From: G963676205 sp964342525
GTDB taxonomy: Bacteria > Campylobacterota > Campylobacteria > Campylobacterales > Arcobacteraceae
DNA length: 64,000 nt
Direction: 5' to 3'
Assembly (NCBI GenBank): GCA_964342525.1
Contig: CAYFGQ010000004.1
Span: 27,131 to 91,130, forward strand
The notes beneath the pieces are model-generated. The model was given only the letters and a program-made list of their open reading frames with translations, did not search any database and was not told the DNA's origin. Within the stretch, counting starts at the first letter, position 1; each line of letters starts with the position of its first letter. Made by a program: the position numbers and the translations under genes. Positions 60,699-64,000 of the stretch are shown one piece after another.

Positions 60699-62689
60699 CT
60701 AACAAATAGCATCTTTTAGTTTATATGGATCTACTTCTTTTCCACCTATCCATCTATGTAATACTTTTATATCTCTAATAACTCTTACATTTTTAATAGT
60801 AATAGGGTCATTTTCAAGTATTATATAATCAGCTTTTTTACCTTTATCTAAATCTCCTACTAAATTATCACAATTACACTGCCAAGCTGCATCTGTGGTT
60901 ATGGCTCTTAGTGCTTCTTCCCTTGATATTTTTTCATTTTCATTTAATACATCTATCTCATCTTCTATTTTATCTTTAGGGCAATCTGTGTTTTCCTTTT
61001 CATGGTTTTTATACTCCATGATTCTTGTAACTGCTTGCTCCATAAGTCTTAGTGGTCCTAATGGACTTACAGCATAATCACTATGAAGTGAGATTTTGAT
61101 TCCTTTATCTATTGAAGATTTACAAAGATCGAGTTGATTAAATGCTTTTTCTTTAAAAATAGTCTTATAAAAGGAATAACCCCAATATCCCACATGCCCA
61201 ATTAAAAAGCTTGGAGATATACCTAATTCTTTCATTTTGTCTATTCTTTTTTCATTTAGTAAAGAACAGTGTTCTATTCTATGTCTTTTTTTGATGAGTC
61301 CTTCTTTTGTTGAAGGGGTTTTTATAACTTTTTCATAAACATCTAAGGTAAGATCAATAGCTCTATCTCCATTTGCATGGATCATTAAAGGCCATCCTTT
61401 ATTATTTGCTGCTTTAGCTAATTTTGTAAAGTCTGGCTTTGATGATCCTTCAGTTTCTTTAGGTGGATTTGTAAAGTTAAATATTCCACATTTGTCATCA
61501 CCTTGTACTTCACAACAATACTTTTCGTTTTGAAATCCTGTTAAACCTTGGTTTGAACCATCTGAAATAAGTTTTATAGAAGCTTGAAATGGTTTATCTA
61601 CATTTGTTATTCCTGAAAAATTTTCTAGGGTGGAATCTTCTGCATCTTTATTTTTATCCCAAAGTAAGGCATATCCAAATCGTATTTTTCCTTCATCCCT
61701 TTCAAGAAATATATCAAGTACTTCTTTGAAGGATTCAAGCATACCTGCATCGTAAATTGTTGTAATACCTTTTTTTATGGCATCATTTAAAATATTTTTT
61801 ATATTGTCACCAACATTTAATAAGAGAGCTTTTTTTGTTCTTTTGGTAAGGATAATAATGCAGGTAAATATTGCACCTCTTCTTGTAATGCTCCATTAAT
61901 TGTTTTTCTATACTCTTCATAAGATTTATAAGGGTTATCTCCACCTAGTTTGCAAAAATAATTCTTATATGTTTGTTCTAGGGTTAATTCATTTACATAT
62001 GCTGTATGCATAGAAGCTGATAAAAGAAAAACAGGTCTTGTATAACCTAAACTATCTATACGTTCTATATTTATATCAAGAAGCTCATTTTTACATTCTT
62101 TTTTAACAAAAGGCATTAGTGCAGGATCAACTCCTTGACCTAGAATCCAGAAATCCTTATTTTCTAGTTTTGTTTCATGTTTTTTTATCTCATCTTTTAT
62201 ATAGTCAAAATTGTAGTTTTCTTTTATCCGTTGATTTTCAAAAGCAGTTAAATCACACCATAATCTACCACTTGTGATAGATGATGCAATAACATGTGCA
62301 TGGGGTTCTATAAATCCAGGCAATAGGGTTTGAGTACCTGTTAATTCCTTTTCTTGTATTAATACTCCTGTTTTTGTATCTTCTTTGATATTTCCTTTTA
62401 TATATGCTTTCAATGCCTTTTTTACATAATCATATTCCCCTGATGCGACAACTATATCTCCATAAAAAGCGATAGCCTCTACACTTTTCGCATCCCCATC
62501 TACCATTGGTCTAATTATTCCACCTTTATATAATAGAGCAGCTACTGGGTGATCCTTTTTTTCTATGTAAGGTATCCCTTCTTTTATTAATTCTTTTATC
62601 TCATCTTCTTGTGAGTTTTTATGAAATACATCTAAAACTGGATTATGACATCCACAATGTGTACAACCATGCATGTGTGTGTGACTCAT
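60699..62689 (-). pseudogene. YtcJ-like amidohydrolase split by a frameshift at A7
   Basis: One amidohydrolase_3 gene is read in two frames. The first runs from ATG 62689 (AAGGAAG upstream) to TAA 61817-61819 and holds the N-terminal metal motif PGFIEPHAHVIAS. The second continues in the -1 frame through KALLLNVGDN to 60699 and holds MIHANGDRAID, RHRIEHCSL and LHSDYAVSPLGP. The junction is C-AAAAAAA-G (837-829 of the 61 kb block), read CAA AAA AAG, an A-AAA-AAG slippery site. Either a programmed -1 shift, a phase-variable tract, a true mutation or a sequencing error explains it. The N-terminus is His/Cys-rich (HTHMHGCTHCGCH). Substrate unknown. Confidence 0.75.
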
Positions 62690-62888
62690 GTTACTTCCTT
62701 TTATATTTATATTAAGCAAATTTGCTTTGTATATTTTACTGATTTTACGTCACAAATGCATCACAAGATAAGATTATTTTTATGAGACTTATCTTAAGAT
62801 GCTTTAATAACTGTGAGTTATGAAATTATTTATTTTAATAGTATATAAGAGTTTAGAATCGTATATAGATATTTTTACTAAAGTATTG

Positions 62889-62943
62889 TATAATTGCACC
62901 CATTAAAGACCTAATATATAAATTTATATATTAGGCTTTTTTT
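62889..62943 (+). terminator. Promoter box followed directly by tRNA-type terminator, copy 2
   Basis: TATAAT at 62889-62894 is followed within 16 bases by CCTAATATATAAA / TTTATATATTAGG (62910-62935), a perfect 13-bp palindrome with a T-run to 62943. The sequence around it (ACCCATTAAAG) resembles the end of the tRNA and its terminator at 60513-60570, but no tRNA is present. It could be the scar of a lost tRNA gene or the other border of a duplicated segment. Confidence 0.5.
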
Positions 62944-62969
62944 ATATCTACAGTATAGGAACATATACA

Positions 62970-63125
62970 ATGAAAAAATCAGATTTCTTCTTTTGGGGAG
63001 TATTAGCTGCTATTGCTTTATTTTTAGTTTTAAAAGGTAATGATATGCATAGGGATTATTATGATCTTATTAGCCAAAAAGTAAAGCAACAACATAATGT
63101 AAAAGATACTAATCAAAGTAATTAA
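62970..63125 (+). CDS. 51-residue single-helix membrane protein
   Basis: ATG 62970 has AGGA nine bases upstream and a frame of 51 codons ending TAA 63123-63125. The product starts MKKSDFFFWG, has one helix (VLAAIALFLVLK) and a polar tail (SQKVKQQHNVKDTNQSN), like other small inner-membrane proteins with a periplasmic or cytoplasmic tail. Together with the gene at 63236 it fills the segment right of copy 2 terminator. No family recognised. Confidence 0.5.
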   Translation: MKKSDFFFWGVLAAIALFLVLKGNDMHRDYYDLISQKVKQQHNVKDTNQSN

Positions 63126-63235
63126 TCTTTTATATCTCCATAAAAATATATCTATAAATAATAAATACTAATTCATATTTTTACAAGTAATTTTCCGCTA
63201 AACTTTGCCCTATAAAAGACTAAGGGGAAGTACAA

Positions 63236-63751
63236 ATGAAAAAACTTTTACTAATAATGTTTATAGCATTATCTTTACAAGCTAAAGAGTATACTTTAAA
63301 TTTTAAAGGACTTGATAAAAATGAAAATTTCTCTGTAAAGCTTGATTTAGAAGTGGATGAGGACTCAAAGCCAATAGCAAATCAAAAGTTTGATATTCAA
63401 GGTTTAGATAAGATAAGATCACTTAAAATTGTAATTGCACCAGGTTTATTAGCTACATTAAAAAATGAGCTTAGTATTGTAGCTTATTATAAAACAAGTT
63501 TAAATATTGGTGGAATGAAAATCAGAAATCTTTATAAAGTAGCAAATGGTAGAATATATGAGGATGAAGCAGAGATAAATAATATCACTTTTGATCCAGA
63601 TCATTACCAAAATATAATATCATACCTTAGATATTATAATGTAAATCAAGAGACTGTAAAACACAAAGATAATCTATATGGTGTATGGTCAATTATAGAT
63701 GTACCTAAAGAGGTAAAAGAAGTAGTAGATACAAATACTACTACAAATTAA
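63236..63751 (+). CDS. Exported hypothetical protein, 171 residues
   Basis: A 171-residue protein with a clear signal peptide (LLLIMFIALSLQA). The mature part is beta-rich with alternating hydrophobic residues (YTLNFKGLDKNENFSVKLDLEVDED, LSIVAYYKTSLNIGGMKI), suggesting a beta-barrel-like or lipocalin-like periplasmic fold. No family recognised. AAGGGGAAG precedes ATG 63236. Confidence 0.55.
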   Translation: MKKLLLIMFIALSLQAKEYTLNFKGLDKNENFSVKLDLEVDEDSKPIANQKFDIQGLDKIRSLKIVIAPGLLATLKNELSIVAYYKTSLNIGGMKIRNLYKVANGRIYEDEAEINNITFDPDHYQNIISYLRYYNVNQETVKHKDNLYGVWSIIDVPKEVKEVVDTNTTTN

Positions 63752-63762
63752 TTAATCTTCTA

Positions 63763-63789
63763 GTGGGTATATAATCTAAATATACCCAC
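63763..63789 (+). terminator. Hairpin after the exported protein gene
   Basis: GTGGGTATA (63763-63771) pairs with TATACCCAC (63781-63789) around a 9-nt loop, followed at short distance by a T-rich stretch. Confidence 0.6.
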
Positions 63790-63819
63790 AAACTTATTTT
63801 TTTCATAAAATTAAACAAA

Positions 63820-64000
63820 GGGCACCTCCAAAAATTAGAGTATTCATAAATAGTACAGAGAAGTGCAAGATTTTAAAAAATAAATTAGAAGGACTAGCAG
63901 GGCTAATTCGAGAATTTATTTTTTGAAAGATTGTGATTCTCTGTACTACCCGAAGGGCAATATAGGAGAACCCATATTTCAAAAAACTTTGATTCGAATT
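63820..64000. repeat. Long imperfect inverted repeat, possible end of a mobile element
   Basis: The last 180 bases carry no gene. GGGCACCTCC at 63820-63829 resembles a terminal inverted repeat of IS5-like elements. Behind it AGTACAGAGA (63852-63861) pairs with TCTCTGTACT (63938-63947), and AAAAAATAAATT (63875-63886) with AATTTATTTTTT (63913-63924), giving a 96-nt fold-back. The element runs off the window edge, so its partner end and any transposase cannot be seen. Confidence 0.35.

Overview
The window reads as chromosome from an AT-rich campylobacterotal (epsilonproteobacterial) bacterium, most likely of the Arcobacter group. This is inferred from base composition, tightly overlapping operons, the HldD/HldE/WaaF heptose LPS genes, c-type and b-type cytochrome genes and a complete anaerobic-style corrin ring pathway. 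No rRNA, CRISPR array or intact insertion sequence was seen. One tRNA with a CAT anticodon is present.

Layout. 1-7385: LPS core locus, with a truncated GT4 glycosyltransferase, a decayed remnant, then one forward operon: CgeB-like glycosyltransferase, WaaP-type kinase, LgtF/WaaE-type GT2, GT9 heptosyltransferase, hldD, hldE and waaF. 7399-8151: TTG-started SH3-domain membrane protein. 8265-16512: reverse corrin operon cbiA-cbiC-[2Fe-2S] protein-cobA-cbiD-cbiET-cbiF-cbiG-cbiH. It is interrupted between cbiG and cbiH by a 242-bp structured gap that carries, on the other strand, a 19-codon hydrophobic ORF with a strong Shine-Dalgarno and a fold-back leader. 16595-20433: DUF523 protein, two-component system with a periplasmic OB-like protein, alpha/beta hydrolase. 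20513-27751: forward cobalt operon with a small leader ORF, cbiK, an ECF-type Co/Ni transporter (DUF4198 protein, cbiM, small membrane subunit, cbiQ, cbiO), cbiL, a BluB-like nitroreductase, an APH-fold kinase and cobD. 27875-30955: ABM monooxygenase and a cytochrome b / SHP / diheme cytochrome c operon. 31051-37188: cupin, dtd, a RelB/RelE-like toxin-antitoxin pair with iterated operators, cbiP, an SDR protein and cbiB. 37240-46908: tandem small membrane proteins, a dioxygenase, rsmG, ribA, hemB, a Pal-like lipoprotein, ispA, a diguanylate cyclase and others. 46983-49763: a 926-residue orphan. 49998-60340: radA, two tandem BspA-like lipoproteins, thioesterase, ybeY, Na/Ca exchanger, cvpA-like gene, lysS, glyA and a SPOR protein. 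60443-64000: tRNA, a frameshifted amidohydrolase flanked by near-duplicate terminators, two small exported or membrane proteins and, at the very end, a long inverted repeat that may be the edge of a mobile element.

How it works together. The two divergent B12 blocks plus cbiP and cbiB cover cobalt uptake, cobalt insertion, most corrin ring methylations, a,c-diamidation and later amidation, the aminopropanol arm and possibly lower-ligand synthesis. I find no precorrin-6A reductase (CbiJ/CobK), CobU, CobS, CobT or adenosyltransferase in the window, so these must lie elsewhere or be replaced. No B12 riboswitch was recognised. The strongest candidates for something undescribed are the tiny hydrophobic ORF with its fold-back leader between cbiG and cbiH, the APH-fold kinase next to cobD (a candidate L-threonine kinase), and the putative -1 frameshift site in the amidohydrolase.
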